Assembly (NCBI RefSeq): GCF_932526225.1
Contig: NC_064038.1
Coordinates: 17,101,075-17,165,074, forward strand
Reading direction: 5' to 3'
DNA: 64,000 nt
Origin: Nematostella vectensis
Taxonomy: Eukaryota > Cnidaria > Anthozoa > Actiniaria > Edwardsiidae
Under the pieces are notes generated by a model, which did not search any database, was not told the origin of the DNA, and was given only the letters and a program-made list of their open reading frames with translations. Below are positions 40,201 through 54,165 of this stretch, piece by piece; within the stretch, counting starts at the first letter, position 1; each line of letters begins with the position of its first letter. Made by a program: the position numbers and the translations under genes.

Positions 40201-42670
40201 TGTACTTACACATATGACAAAGGGATGATTGGTGGTGTACTTACACATATGACATAGGGATTATTGGTGTTGTACTTACACATATGACAAAGGGATTATT
40301 GGCGTTCAATTTACACCTATGACAAAGGGATTATTGGTGTTGTACTTTCACATATGACAAAGGGATTATGGGTGTTGTATTTATATCTATGACAAAGGGA
40401 TGGTTAGTGTTGTTCTTACACAAATGACAAAGGAATGGTAGGTTTTGAACTTACACCTATGACGAAGGGGTTATTAGTGTTGTACTTACACCTATGACAA
40501 AGGGATTATTGATGTTGTACTTACACATATGACGAAGGGGTTATTGGTGTTGTACTTACACATATGACATAGGGATTATTGGTGTTGTACTTACACATAT
40601 GACAAAGGGATTATTGGTGTTGAATTTACAACTATGACAAAGGGATTATTGGTGTTGTACTTTCACATATGACAAAGGGATTATTGGTGTTGTATTTACA
40701 TCTATGACAAAGGGATGGTTAGTGTTGTTCTTACACAAATGACAAAGGGATGGTAGGTGTTGAACTTACACCTATGACAAAGGGATGATTGGTGTTGTAC
40801 TTACACCTATGACAAAGGGATGATTGGTGGTGTACTTTCACCTATACAAAGGGATGATTGGTGGTGTACTCACACCTATGACAAAGGAATGATTGGTGGT
40901 GTACTTACACCTATGACGAAGCGATGATTGGTGTTGTACTTACACCTATGACAAAGTGGCGGTTGGTGGTGTACTTACACGGATGACAAAGTGGCGGTTG
41001 GTGGTGTACTTACACATATGACAAAGTGGCGGTTGGTGGTGTACTTACACATATGACAAAGTGGCGGTTGGTGGTGTACTCACACATATGACAAAGTGGC
41101 GGTTGGTGGTGTACTTACACATATGACAAAGTGTCCGTTGGTGGTGTATTTACACATATGACAAAGTGGCGGTTGGTGGTGTACTCACACATATGACAAA
41201 GTGGCGGTTGGTGGTGTACTTACACATATGACAAAGTGGCGGTTGGTGGTGTACTTACACATATGACAAAGTGCAGTTGGTGGTGTACTTACACATATGA
41301 CAAAGTGGTGGTTGGTGGTGTACTTACACCTATGACAAAGGGATTATTGGTGGTGTACTTACACATATGACAAAGGGATGATTGGTGGTATACTTAAACC
41401 TATGACAAAGGGATTATTGGTGGTGTACTTACACCTATGACAAAGGGATAGCTAGTGTTGTACTTACACATATGACAAAGGGATGATTGGTGGTGTACTT
41501 ACACATATGACAAAGGGATGATTGGTGGTGTACTTACACCTATGACAAAGGGATTATTGGTGGTGTACTTACACATATGACAAAGGGATGATTGGTGGTG
41601 TACTTACATTTATGAAAAGGGGATTATTGGTGTTCTTACATCTATGACAAAGGGATGATTGGTGTTGTACTTACACATATGACTAAGGGATTATTGGTGG
41701 TGTACTTACACATATGACAAAGGGATTATTGGTGTTGTACTTTCACATATGACAAAGGGATTATTGGTGTTGTATTTACATCTATGACAAAGGGATTATT
41801 GGTGTTGTTCTTACACAAATGACAATGGGATGGTAGGTGTTAAACTTACACCTATGACGAAGGGATGATTGGTGTTGTACTTACACATATGACAAAGGGA
41901 TGATTGGTGGTGTACTTACACCTATGACAAAGGGATGATTGGTGTTGTACTTACACATATGACAAAGGGATGATTGGTGGTGTACTTACACCTATGACAA
42001 AGGGATTATTCGTGTTGTACTTACACATATGACAAAAGGATGATTGGTGGTGTACTTACACATATGACAAAGGGATGATTGGTGGTGTACTTACACCTAT
42101 GACAAAGGGATGATTGGTGGTGTACTTACACCTATGACAAAGGGATGATTGGTGGTGTACTTACACCTATGACAAAGGGATGATTGGTGGTGTACTTACA
42201 CCTATGACAAAGGGATTATTGGTGGTGTACTTACACCTATGACAAAGGGATTATTGGTGGTGTACTTACACATATGACAAAGGGATGATTGGTGTTGTTC
42301 TTACACAAAATACAAAGTGGCGATTAGTGTTGTACTTACACATAAGACAAAGGGATGATTGGTGGTGTACTTAAACATATGACAAAGGGATGGTTGGTGG
42401 TGTACTTACACATATGACAAAGGGATGATTGGTGTTGTACTTACACATAAGACAAAGGGATGATTGGTGGTGTACTTACACATATGACAAAGTGGCGGTT
42501 GGTGGTGTACTTACACATATGACAAAGGGATGATTGGTGTTGTACTTACACAAATAACAAAGTGGCGATTGGTGTTGTACTTACACATAAGACAAAGGGA
42601 TGATTGGTGGTGTACTTACACAAATGACAAAAGGATGGTAGGTGTTGAACTTACACCTATGACGAAGGGA
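40200..42670. repeat. A-type stretch with one small B block, no long partner found
   Basis: Mainly gggatgattgg and gggattattgg monomers, with a gtggcggttgg block at about 40945-41340 containing a shortened gtgcagttgg member and a gtggtggttgg member. I found no multi-kilobase copy of this stretch in the window. It is ordinary satellite otherwise. Confidence 0.7.
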
Positions 42671-43710
42671 TTATTGGTGTTGTACTTTCACATATGACAA
42701 AGGGATTATTGGTGTTGTATTTACATCTATGACAAAGGGATGGTTAGTGTTGTTCTTACACAAATGACAAAGGGATGGTAGGTGTTGAACTTACACCTAT
42801 GACGAAGGGATGATTGGTGTTGTACTTTCACCTATACAAAGGGATGATTGGTGGTGTACTTACACCTATGACAAAGGGATGATTGGTGGTGTACTTACAC
42901 CTATGACAAAGGGATGATTGGTGGTGTACTTTCTAACCATCCCCAAAGGGGTTATTGGTGTTGAACTTACACCTATGACGAAGGGATTAGTGGTGTTGTA
43001 CTTACACATATGACAAAGGGATTATTGATGTTGTACTTACACATATGACAAAGGGGTTATTGGTGTTGTACTTACACATATGACATAGGGATTATTGGTG
43101 TTGTACTTACACATATGACAAAGGGATTATTGGTGTTGAATTTACAACTATGACAAAGGGATTATTGGTGTTGTACTTTCGCATATGACAAAGGGATTAT
43201 TGGTGTTGTATTTACATCTATGACAAAGGGATGGTTAGTGTTGTTCTTACACAAATGACAAAGGGATGGTAGGTTTGAACTTACACCTATGACGAAGGGA
43301 TGATTGGTGTTGTACTTACACCTATGACAAAGGGATGATTGGTGTTGTACTTACACCTATGACAAAGGGATGATTGGTGGTGTACTTTCACCTATGACAA
43401 AGGGATGATTGGTGGTGTACTTACACCTATGACAAAGGGATGATTGGTGGTGTACTTACACCTATGACAAAGGGATGATTGGTGTTGTACTTACACCTAT
43501 GACAAAGTGGCGGTTGGTGGTGTACTTACACCTATGACAAAGTGGCGGTTGGTGGTGTACTTACACATATGACAAAGTGGCGGTTGGTGGTGTACTTACA
43601 CATATGACAAAGTGGCGGTTGGTGGTGTACTTACACATATGACAAAGTGGCGGTTGGTGGTGTACTTACACATATGACAAAGTGGCGGTTGGTGGTGTAC
43701 TTACACATAT
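42670..43710. repeat. About 1-kb segment carrying a microinversion monomer
   Basis: Also present at about 30650-31690, 44803-45845 and 48297-49170 (spacing of the microinversion: 12018, 2133 and 3494 bp). It runs from a ttgtactttcacatatg monomer, through the microinversion and the 34-bp ggtaggtttgaac monomer, into B-type monomers. Confidence 0.82.
42928..42964. repeat. Microinversion monomer 10
   Basis: gttgaac subtype, 2133 bp before monomer 11. Confidence 0.88.
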
Positions 43711-44055
43711 GACAAAGTGGCGGTTGGTGGTGTACTTACACATATGACAAAGTGGCGGTTGGTGGTGTACTTACACATATGACAAAGTGGCGGTTGGTGG
43801 TGTACTTACACATATGACAAAGTGGCGGTTGGTGGTGTACTTACACATATGACAAAGTGGCGGTTGGTGGTGTACTTACACATATGACAAAGTGGCGGTT
43901 GGTGGTGTACTTACACATATGACAAAGTGGCGGTTGGTGGTGTACTCACACATATGACAAAGTGGCGGTTGGTGGTGTACTCACACATATGACAAAGTGG
44001 CGGTTGGTGGTGTACTCACACATATAACAAAGTGGCAGTTGGTGGTGTACTCACA
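43508..44055. repeat. B-type block
   Basis: About 16 gtggcggttgg monomers. The tail stops at ctcacac and gcagttgg and then jumps straight to gggattattgg, without the atgtcaaag and gtgtcgg members of sister blocks, so a few monomers have been lost. Confidence 0.85.
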
Positions 44056-45060
44056 CATATGACAAAGGGATTATTGGTGGTGTACTTACACATATGACAA
44101 AGGGATTATTGGTGTTGTACTTTCACATATGACAAAGGGATTATTGGTGTTGTATTTACATCTATGACAAAGGGATGGTTAGTGTTGTTCTTACACAAAA
44201 GACAAAGTGGCGGTTGGTGGTGTACTTACACATATGACAAAGGGATGATTGGTGGTGTACTTACACCTATGACAAAGGGATGATTGGTGGTGTACTTACA
44301 CATATGACAAAGGGATGATTAATGGTGTGCTTACACATATGACAAAGGGATGATTGGTGGTGTACTTACACATAACATAGGGATGATTGGTGGTGTACTT
44401 ACAGATATGACAAAGGGATTATTGGTGTTGTACTTACACATATGACAAAGGGATTATTGGCGTTGAATTTACACTTATGACAAAGGGATTATTGGTGTTG
44501 TACTTTCACATATGACAAAGGGATTATTGGTGTTGTATTTATATCTATGACAAAGGGATGGTTAGTGTTGTTCTTACACAAATGACAAAGGAATGGTTGG
44601 TGTTGAACTTACACCTATGACGAAGGGATTATTAGTGTTGTACTTACACCTATGACAAAGGGATTATTGATGTTGTACTTACACATATGACAAAGGGGTT
44701 ATTGGTGTTGTACTTACACATATGACATAGGGATTATTGGTGTTGTACTTACACATATGACAAAGGGATTATTGGTGTTGAATTTACAACTATGACAAAG
44801 GGATTATTGGTGTTGTACTTTTACATATGACAAAGGGATTATTGGTGTTGTATTTACATCTATGACAAAGGGATGGTTAGTGTTGTTCTTACACAAATGA
44901 CAAAGGGATGGTAGGTGTTGAACTTACACCTATGACGAAGGGATGATTGGTGTTGTACTTTCACCTATACAAAGGGATGATTGGTGGTGTACTTACACCT
45001 ATGACAAAGGGATGATTGGTGGTGTACTTACACCTATGACAAAGGGATGATTGGTGGTGT

Positions 45061-45097
45061 ACTTTCTAACCATCCCCAAAGGGGTTATTGGTGTTGA
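45061..45097. repeat. Microinversion monomer 11
   Basis: gttgaac subtype, 14151 bp after monomer 9. Confidence 0.88.
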
Positions 45098-45637
45098 ACT
45101 TACACCTATGACGAAGGGATTAGTGGTGTTGTACTTACACATATGACAAAGGGATTATTGATGTTGTACTTACACATATGACAAAGGGGTTATTGGTGTT
45201 GTACTTACACATATGACATAGGGATTATTGGTGTTGTACTTACACATATGACAAAGGGATTATTGGTGTTGAATTTACAACTATGACAAAGGGATTATTG
45301 GTGTTGTACTTTCGCATATGACAAAGGGATTATTGGTGTTGTATTTACATCTATGACAAAGGGATGGTTAGTGTTGTTCTTACACAAATGACAAAGGGAT
45401 GGTAGGTTTGAACTTACACCTATGACGAAGGGATGATTGGTGTTGTACTTACACCTATGACAAAGGGATGATTGGTGTTGTACTTACACCTATGACAAAG
45501 GGATGATTGGTGGTGTACTTTCACCTATGACAAAGGGATGATTGGTGGTGTACTTACACCTATGACAAAGGGATGATTGGTGGTGTACTTACACCTATGA
45601 CAAAGGGATGATTGGTGTTGTACTTACACCTATGACA

Positions 45638-46290
45638 AAGTGGCGGTTGGTGGTGTACTTACACCTATGACAAAGTGGCGGTTGGTGGTGTACTTACACA
45701 TATGACAAAGTGGCGGTTGGTGGTGTACTTACACATATGACAAAGTGGCGGTTGGTGGTGTACTTACACATATGACAAAGTGGCGGTTGGTGGTGTACTT
45801 ACACATATGACAAAGTGGCGGTTGGTGGTGTACTTACACATATGACAAAGGGATGATTGGTGTTGTACTTACACATATGACAAAGGGATGATTGGTGGTG
45901 TATTTACATCTATGACAAAGGGATAGTTAGTGTTGCTCTTACAGAAATGACAAAGGGATGATTGGTGGTGTACTTACACATATGACAAAGGGATGATTAA
46001 TGGTGTACTTACACATATGACAAAGTGGCGGTTGGTGGTGTACTTACACATATGACAAAGTGGCGGTTGGTGGTGTACTCACACATATGACAAAGTGGCG
46101 GTTGGTGGTGTACTCACACATATGACAAAGTGGCGGTTGGTGGTGTACTCACACATATAACAAAGTGGCAGTTGGTGGTGTACTCACACATATGTCAAAG
46201 TGGCGGTTGGTGGTGTACTTACACATATGACAAAGTGGCGGTTGGTGGTGTACTTACACATATGACAAAGTGTCGGTTGGTGGTGTACTT
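45638..46290. repeat. B-type block interrupted by an A-type patch
   Basis: Equivalent to 31490-32145, but about four monomers in the middle are A-type. Confidence 0.87.
45851..46000. repeat. 150-bp gene-conversion-like patch
   Basis: These 150 bp are identical to 46621-46770, including the rare gggatagttag, ttgctcttacag and gatgattaa words. They replace exactly 150 bp of B-type monomers found at the same place in the partner block (31700-31849). The flanks match the recipient: just after the patch the sequence reads gtacttacac like the B block, not gtgcttacac like the donor. Confidence 0.88.
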
Positions 46291-46609
46291 ACACATATGA
46301 CAAAGGGATTATTGGTGGTGTACTTACACATATGACAAAGGGATTATTGGTGTTGTACTTTCACATATGACAAAGGGATTATTGGTGTTGTATTTACATC
46401 TATGACAAAGGGATGGTTAGTGTTGTTCTTACACAAAAGACAAAGTGACAGTTGGTGGTGTACTTACACATATGACAAAGTGGCGGTTGGTGGTGTACTT
46501 ACACATATGACAAAGTGGCGGTTGGTGGTGTACTTACACATATGACAAAGGGATGATTGGTGGTGTACTTACACCTATGACAAAGGGATGATTGGTGGTG
46601 TACTTACAC

Positions 46610-48427
46610 ATATGACAAAGGGATGATTGGTGTTGTACTTACACATATGACAAAGGGATGATTGGTGGTGTATTTACATCTATGACAAAGGGATAGTTAG
46701 TGTTGCTCTTACAGAAATGACAAAGGGATGATTGGTGGTGTACTTACACATATGACAAAGGGATGATTAATGGTGTGCTTACACATATGACAAAGGGATG
46801 ATTGGTGGTGTACTTACACATAACATAGGGATGATTGGTGGTGTACTTACAGATATGACAAAGGGATTATTGGTGTTGTACTTACACATATGACAAAGGG
46901 ATTATTGGCGTTGAATTTACACTTATGACAAAGGGATTATTGGTGTTGTACTTTCACATATGACAAAGGGATTATTGGTGTTGTATTTATATCTATGACA
47001 AAGGGATGGTTAGTGTTGTTCTTACACAAATGACAAAGGAATGGTTGGTGTTGAACTTACACCTATGACGAAGGGATTATTAGTGTTGTACTTACACCTA
47101 TGACAAAGGGATTATTGATGTTGTACTTACACATATGACAAAGGGGTTATTGGTGTTGTACTTACACATATGACATAGGGATTATTGGTGTTGTACTTAC
47201 ACATATGACAAAGGGATTATTGGTGTAGAATTTACAACTATGACAAAGGGATTATTGGTGTTGTACTTTCACATATGACAAAGGGATTATTGGTGTTGTA
47301 TTTACATCTATGACAAAGGGATGGTTAGTGTTGTTCTTATACAAATGACAAAGGGATGGTAGGTGTTGAACTTACACCTATGACGAAGGGATGATTGGTG
47401 TTGTACTTACACCTATGACAAAGGGATGATTGCTGGTGTACTTACACATATGACATAGGGATGATTGGTGGTGTACTTACACATATGACAAAGGGATGAT
47501 TAGTGGTGTACTTACACATATGACAAAGGGATGATTGGTGGTGTACTTACACATATGACAAAGTGGCGGTTGGTGGTGTACTTTCACCTATACAAAGGGA
47601 TGATTGGTGGTGTACTTACACATATGACAAAGGGATGATTGGTGGTGTACTTACACATATGACAAAGGGATGATTGGTGTTGTACTTACACATATGACAA
47701 AGGGATGATTGGTGGTGTATTTACATCTATGACAAAGGGATAGTTAGTGTTGCTCTTACAGAAATGACAAAGGGATGATTGGTGGTGTACTTACACATAT
47801 GACAAAGGGATGATTAATGGTGTGCTTACACATATGACAAAGGGATGATTGGTGGTGTACTTACACATAACATAGGGATGATTGGTGGTGTACTTACAGA
47901 TATGACAAAGGGATTATTGGTGTTGTACTTACACATATGACAAAGGGATTATTGGCGTTGAATTTACACTTATGACAAAGGGATTATTGGTGTTGTACTT
48001 TCACATATGACAAAGGGATTATTGGTGTTGTATTTATATCTATGACAAAGGGATGGTTAGTGTTGTTCTTACACAAATGACAAAGGAATGGTTGGTGTTG
48101 AACTTACACCTATGACGAAGGGATTATTAGTGTTGTACTTACACCTATGACAAAGGGATTATTGATGTTGTACTTACACATATGACAAAGGGGTTATTGG
48201 TGTTGTACTTACACATATGACATAGGGATTATTGGTGTTGTACTTACACATATGACAAAGGGATTATTGGTGTTGAATTTACAACTATGACAAAGGGATT
48301 ATTGGTGTTGTACTTTCACATATGACAAAGGGATTATTGGTGTTGTATTTACATCTATGACAAAGGGATGGTTAGTGTTGTTCTTACACAAATGACAAAG
48401 GGATGGTAGGTGTTGAACTTACACCTA
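46610..48427. repeat. 1,047-bp tandem pair
   Basis: taacatag recurs at 46821 and 47868 (1047 bp), as do the gggatagttag and gtgcttacac words. The second copy ends at the unique monomer acctattacaagggatg near 48425. Confidence 0.85.
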
Positions 48428-48554
48428 TTACAAGGGATGATTGGTGTTGTACTTTCACCTATACAAAGGGATGATTGGTGGTGTACTTACACCTATGACA
48501 AAGGGATGATTGGTGGTGTACTTACACCTATGACAAAGGGATGATTGGTGGTGT

Positions 48555-48591
48555 ACTTTCTAACCATCCCCAAAGGGGTTATTGGTGTTGA
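48555..48591. repeat. Microinversion monomer 12
   Basis: gttgaac subtype, 3494 bp after monomer 11. Confidence 0.88.
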
Positions 48592-49379
48592 ACTTACACC
48601 TATGACGAAGGGATTAGTGGTGTTGTACTTACACATATGACAAAGGGATTATTGATGTTGTACTTACACATATGACAAAGGGGTTATTGGTGTTGTACTT
48701 ACACATATGACATAGGGATTATTGGTGTTGTACTTACACATATGACAAAGGGATTATTGGTGTTGAATTTACAACTATGACAAAGGGATTATTGGTGTTG
48801 TACTTTCGCATATGACAAAGGGATTATTGGTGTTGTATTTACATCTATGACAAAGGGATGGTTAGTGTTGTTCTTACACAAATGACAAAGGGATGGTAGG
48901 TTTGAACTTACACCTATGACGAAGGGATGATTGGTGTTGTACTTACACCTATGACAAAGGGATGATTGGTGTTGTACTTACACCTATGACAAAGGGATGA
49001 TTGGTGGTGTACTTTCACCTATGACAAAGGGATGATTGGTGGTGTACTTACACCTATGACAAAGGGATGATTGGTGGTGTACTTACACCTATGACAAAGG
49101 GATGATTGGTGTTGTACTTACACCTATGACAAAGTGGCGGTTGGTGGTGTACTTACACCTATGACAAAGTGGCGGTTGGTGGTTTACTTACACATATGAC
49201 AAAGTGTCGGTTGGTGGTGTACTTACACATATGACAAAGTGGCGGTTGGTGGTGTACTTACACATATGACAAAGTGTCGGTTGGTGGTGTACTTACACAT
49301 ATGACAAAGTGTCCGTTGGTGGTGTACTCACACATATGACAAAGTGGCGGTTGGTGGTGTACTTACACATATGACAAAG

Positions 49380-50150
49380 GGATTATTGGTGGTGTACTTA
49401 CACATATGACAAAGTGGCAGTTGGTGGTGTACTTACACATATGACAAAGGGATGATTGGTGGTGTACTTACACCTATGACAAAGGGATTATTGGTGGTGT
49501 ACTTACACCTATGACAAAGGGGTAACTAGTGTTGTACTTACACATATGACAAAGGGATGATTGGTGTTGTTCTTACACAAAAAACAAAGTGGAGATGATT
49601 GGTGGTGTACTTACACATATGACAAAGTATCGGTTGGTGGTGTACTTACACATATGACAAAGTATCGGTTGGTGGTGTACTTACACATATGACAAAGTGG
49701 CGGTTGGTGGTGTACTTACACATATGACAAAGTGGCGGTTGGTGGTGTACTTACACATATGACAAAGTGGCGGTTGGTGGTGCACTTACACATTTGGCAA
49801 AGGGATGATTGGTGGTGTACTTACACATATGACAAAGGGATGATTGGTGGTGTACTTACACATATGACATAGGGATGATTGGTGTTGTACTTTCACATAT
49901 GACAAAGGGATTATTGGTGTTGTATTTACATCTATGACAAAGGGATGGTTAGTGTTGTTCTTACACAAATGACAAAGGGATGGTAGGTGTTGAACTTACA
50001 CCTATGACGAAGGGATTAGTGGTGTTGTACTTACACCTATGACAAAGGGATTATTGATGTTGTACTTACACATATGACAAAGGGGTTATTGGTGTTGTAC
50101 TTACACATATGACATAGGGATTATTGGTGTTGTACTTACACATATGACAA
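49380..50150. repeat. Domain I-like segment inside domain II
   Basis: Repeats the landmark order of about 9240-9995: ggggtaactag, a 38-bp A-rich monomer, two tatcgg monomers, three gtggcggttgg monomers, then acatttg(g/a)caaag. It links the two regimes by common descent. Its A-rich monomer is the cacaaaaaacaaagtggag form, not the A10 form. Confidence 0.8.
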
Positions 50151-50189
50151 AGGGATGATTGGTGGTGTACTTACACCTATGACGAAGGG

Positions 50190-51170
50190 ATGATTGGTGT
50201 AGAATTTACAACTATGACAAAGGGATTATTGGTGTTGTACTTTCACATATGACAAAGGGATTATTGGTGTTGTATTTACATCTATGACAAAGGGATGGTT
50301 AGTGTTGTTCTTATACAAATGACAAAGGGATGGTAGGTGTTGTATTTACATCTATGACAAAGGGATGGTTAGTGTTGTTCTTATACAAATGACAAAGGGA
50401 TGGTAGGTGTTGAACTTACACCTATGACGAAGGGATGATTGGTGTTGTACTTACACCTATGACAAAGGGATGATTGCTGGTGTACTTACACATATGACAT
50501 AGGGATGATTGGTGGTGTACTTACACATATGACAAAGGGATGGTTAGTGTTGTTCTTACACAAATGACAAAGGGATGATTGGTGGTGTACTTACACCTAT
50601 GACGAAGGGATGATTGGTGTTGTACTTACACCTATGACAAAGGGATGATTGGTGTTGTACTTACACCTATGACAAAGGGATGATTGGTGGTGTACTTACA
50701 CATATGACAAAGTGGCGGTTGGTGGTGTATTTACACATATGACAAAGTGGCGGTTGGTGGTGTACTTACACATATGACAAAGTGGCGGTTGGTGGTGTAC
50801 TTACATATATGACAAAGTGGCGGTTGGTGGTGTACTTACACATATGACGAAGGGATGATTGGTGTAGAATTTACAACTATGACAAAGGGATTATTGGTGT
50901 TGTACTTTCACATATGACAAAGGGATTATTGGTGTTGTATTTACATCTATAACAAAGGGATGGTTAGTGTTGTTCTTATACAAATGACAAAGGGATGGTA
51001 GGTGTTGTATTTACATCTATGACAAAGGGATGGTTAGTGTTGTTCTTATACAAATGACAAAGGGATGGTAGGTGTTGAACTTACACCTATGACGAAGGGA
51101 TGATTGGTGTTGTACTTACACCTATGACAAAGGGATGATTGCTGGTGTACTTACACATATGACATAGGGA
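50190..51170. repeat. 675-bp tandem pair containing 70-bp duplications
   Basis: agaat of the rare gtgtagaatttac monomer is at 50201 and 50876 (675 bp). Inside each copy a two-monomer unit beginning tgtatttaca is doubled (50271 and 50341; about 50936 and 51006). The 70-bp doubling therefore happened before the 675-bp one. Confidence 0.82.
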
Positions 51171-51920
51171 TGATTGGTGGTGTACTTACACCTATGACAA
51201 AGTGGCGGTTGGTGTTGTACTTACACCTATGACAAAGTGGCGGTTGGTGGTGTACTTACACATATGACAAAGGGATGATTGGTGGTGTACTTACACCTAT
51301 GACAAAGGGATTATTGGTGGTGTACTTACACCTATGACAAAGGGGTAACTAGTGTTGTACTTACACATATGACAAAGGGATGATTGGTGTTGTTCTTACA
51401 CAAAAAACAAAGTGGAGATGATTGGTGGTGTACTTACACATATGACAAAGTATCGGTTGGTGGTGTACTTACACATATGACAAAGTATCGGTTGGTGGTG
51501 TACTTACACATATGACAAAGTGGCGGTTGGTGGTGTACTTACACATATGACAAAGTGGCGGTTGGTGGTGTACTTACACATATGACAAAGGGGTTATTGG
51601 TGTTGTACTTACACATATAACATAGGGATTATTGGTGTTGTACTTACACATATGACAAAGGGATAATTGGTGTTGAATTTACAACTATGACAAAGGGATT
51701 ATTGGTGTTGTACTTTCACATATGACAAAGGGATTATTGGTGTTGTATTTACATCTATGACAAAGGGATGGTTAGTGTTGTTCTTACACAAATGACAAAG
51801 GGATGGTAGGTGTTGAACTTACACCTATGACGAAGGGATGATTGGTGGTGTACTTTCACCTATACAAAGGGATGATTGGTGGTGTACTTACACCTATGAC
51901 AAAGGGATGATTGGTGGTGT

Positions 51921-51957
51921 ACTTTCTAACCATCCCCAAAGGGGTTATTGGTGTTTA
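51921..51957. repeat. Microinversion monomer 13
   Basis: ttaac subtype, the only one of that subtype in domain II. It sits at the start of domain II unit 2. Confidence 0.87.
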
Positions 51958-52039
51958 ACTTACACCTATGACGAAGGGATGATTGGTGTTGTACTTACAC
52001 CTATGACAAAGGGATGATTGGTGGTGTACTTACACATAT

Positions 52040-52440
52040 GACAAAGTGGCGGTTGGTGGTGTATTTACACATATGACAAAGTGGTGGTTGGTGGTGTACT
52101 TACACATATGACAAAGTGGCGGTTGGTGGTGTACTTACACATATGACAAAGTGGCGGTTGGTGGTGTACTTACACATATGACAAAGTGGCGGTTGGTGGT
52201 GTACTCACACATATGACAAAGTGGCGGTTGGTGGTGTACTCGCACATATGACAAAGTGGCAGTTGGTGGTGTACTCACACATATGACAAAGTGGCGGTTG
52301 GTGGTGTACTTACACATATGACAAAGTGGCGGTTGGTGGTGTACTTACACATATGACAAAGTGGCGGTTGGTGGTGTACTTACACATATGACAAAGTGGC
52401 AGTTGGTGGTGTACTTACCTGTATGACAAAGTGGCAGTTG
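52040..52440. repeat. B-type block
   Basis: About 12 monomers, including gtggtggttgg (CpG to TpG) near 52081, ctcgcac near 52240 and acctgtatg near 52419. It is the counterpart of 27391-27840. Confidence 0.85.
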
Positions 52441-53511
52441 GTGGTGTACTTACACGTATGAAAAAGGGATTATTGGTGGTGTACTTACACATACGACAAA
52501 GTGGCGATTGGTGGTGTACTTACACATATGACAAAGTGGCGATTGGTGGTGTACTTACACATATGACGAAGGGATGATTGGTGTTGTACTTACACCTATG
52601 ACAAAGGGATGATTGGTGGTGTACTTTCACCTATACAAAGGGATGATTGGTGGTGTACTTACACCTATGACAAAGGGATGATTGGTGGTGTACTTTCACC
52701 TATACAAAGGGATGATTGGTGGTGTACTTAAACCTATGACAAAGGGATTATTGGTGGTGTACTTACACCTATGACAAAGGGATTATTGGTGTTGTACTTA
52801 CACATATGACAAAGGGATTATTGGTGTTGAATTTACACCTATGACAAAGGGATTATTGGTGTTGTATTTATATCTATGACAAAGGGATGGTTAGTGTTGT
52901 TCTTACACAAATGACAAAGGGATGGTAGGTGTTGAACTTACACCTATGACGAAGGGATTATTAGTGTTGTACTTACACCTATGACAAAGGGATTATTGAT
53001 GTTGTACTTACACTAATGACAAAGGGGTTATTGGTGTTGTACTTACACATATGACATAGGGATTATTGGTGTTGTACTTACACATATGACAAAGGGATGG
53101 TTGGTGTTGAATTTACACCTATGACAAAGGGATTATTGGTGTTGTACTTTCACATATGACAAAGGGATTATTGGTGTTGTATTTACATCTATGACAAAGG
53201 GATGGTTAGTGTTGTTCTTACACAAATGACAAAGGGATGATTGGTGGTGTACTTTCACCTAAACAAAGGGATGATTGGTGGTGTACTTACACATATGACA
53301 AAGGGATGATTGGTGGTGTACTTTCACCTATACAAAGGGATGATTGGTGGTGTACTTACACCTATGACAAAGGGATGATTGGTGGTGTACTTACACCTAT
53401 GACGAAGGGATGATTGGTGTTGTACTTACACCTATGACAAAGGGATGATTGGTGTTGTACTTACACCTATGACAAAGGGATGATTGGTGGTGTACTTACA
53501 CATATGACAAA

Positions 53512-54165
53512 GTGGCGGTTGGTGGTGTACTTACACATATGACAAAGTGGCGGTTGGTGGTGTACTTACACCTATGACAAAGTGGCGGTTGGTGGTGTAC
53601 TTACACATATGACAAAGTGGCGGTTGGTGGTGTACTTACACATATGACAAAGTGGCGGTTGGTGGTGTACTTACACATATGACAAAGTGGCGGTTGGTGG
53701 TGTACTTACACATATGACAAAGTGGCGGTTGGTGGTGTACTTACACATATGACAAAGTGGCGGTTGGTGGTGTACTTACACATATGACAAAGTGGCGGTT
53801 GGTGGTGTACTTACACATATGACAAAGTGGCGGTTGGTGGTGTACTTACACATATGACAAAGTGGCGGTTGGTGGTGTACTTACACATATGACAAAGTGG
53901 CGGTTGGTGGTGTACTTACACATATGACAAAGTGGCGGTTGGTGGTGTACTCACACATATGACAAAGTGGCGGTTGGTGGTGTACTCACACATATGACAA
54001 AGTGGCGGTTGGTGGTGTACTCACACATATGACAAAGTGGCAGTTGGTGGTGTACTCACACATATGTCAAAGTGGCGGTTGGTGGTGTACTTACACATAT
54101 GACAAAGTGGCGGTTGGTGGTGTACTTACACATATGACAAAGTGTCGGTTGGTGGTGTACTTACA
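53512..54165. repeat. B-type block, 3.26-kb subunit 1
   Basis: About 19 gtggcggttgg monomers with the ctcacac, gcagttgg, atgtcaaag, gtgtcgg tail. Confidence 0.88.

Larger units (their letters stand above)
44206..47651. repeat. 3.4-kb segment, right copy (partner 30055-33500)
   Basis: Same landmark order as the left copy with zero net length change, apart from the conversion-like patch at 45851-46000. Confidence 0.85.
27280..51960. repeat. Domain II higher-order unit 1 (about 24.65 kb)
   Basis: The landmark order starting near 27.28 kb restarts near 51.96 kb. The gtatttacac variant is at 27408 and 52061 (offset 24653). A tgaaaaaggg variant is at 27841 and 52459 (24618). An acatatgacg variant is at 28011 and 52559 (24548). 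Offsets shrink in steps of 35 and 70, meaning whole monomers were gained or lost. The late part of the unit returns at offset 23853 (ggtatac at 38551 and 62404). The middle (40.2-51.9 kb) has no second copy inside the window, so the unit is inferred from its two ends. Confidence 0.7.

Noticed and set aside
45851-46000. Insertion of a mobile element inside the B-type block.
   Set aside because: The patch is ordinary satellite, identical to 46621-46770, and it replaces rather than adds sequence.
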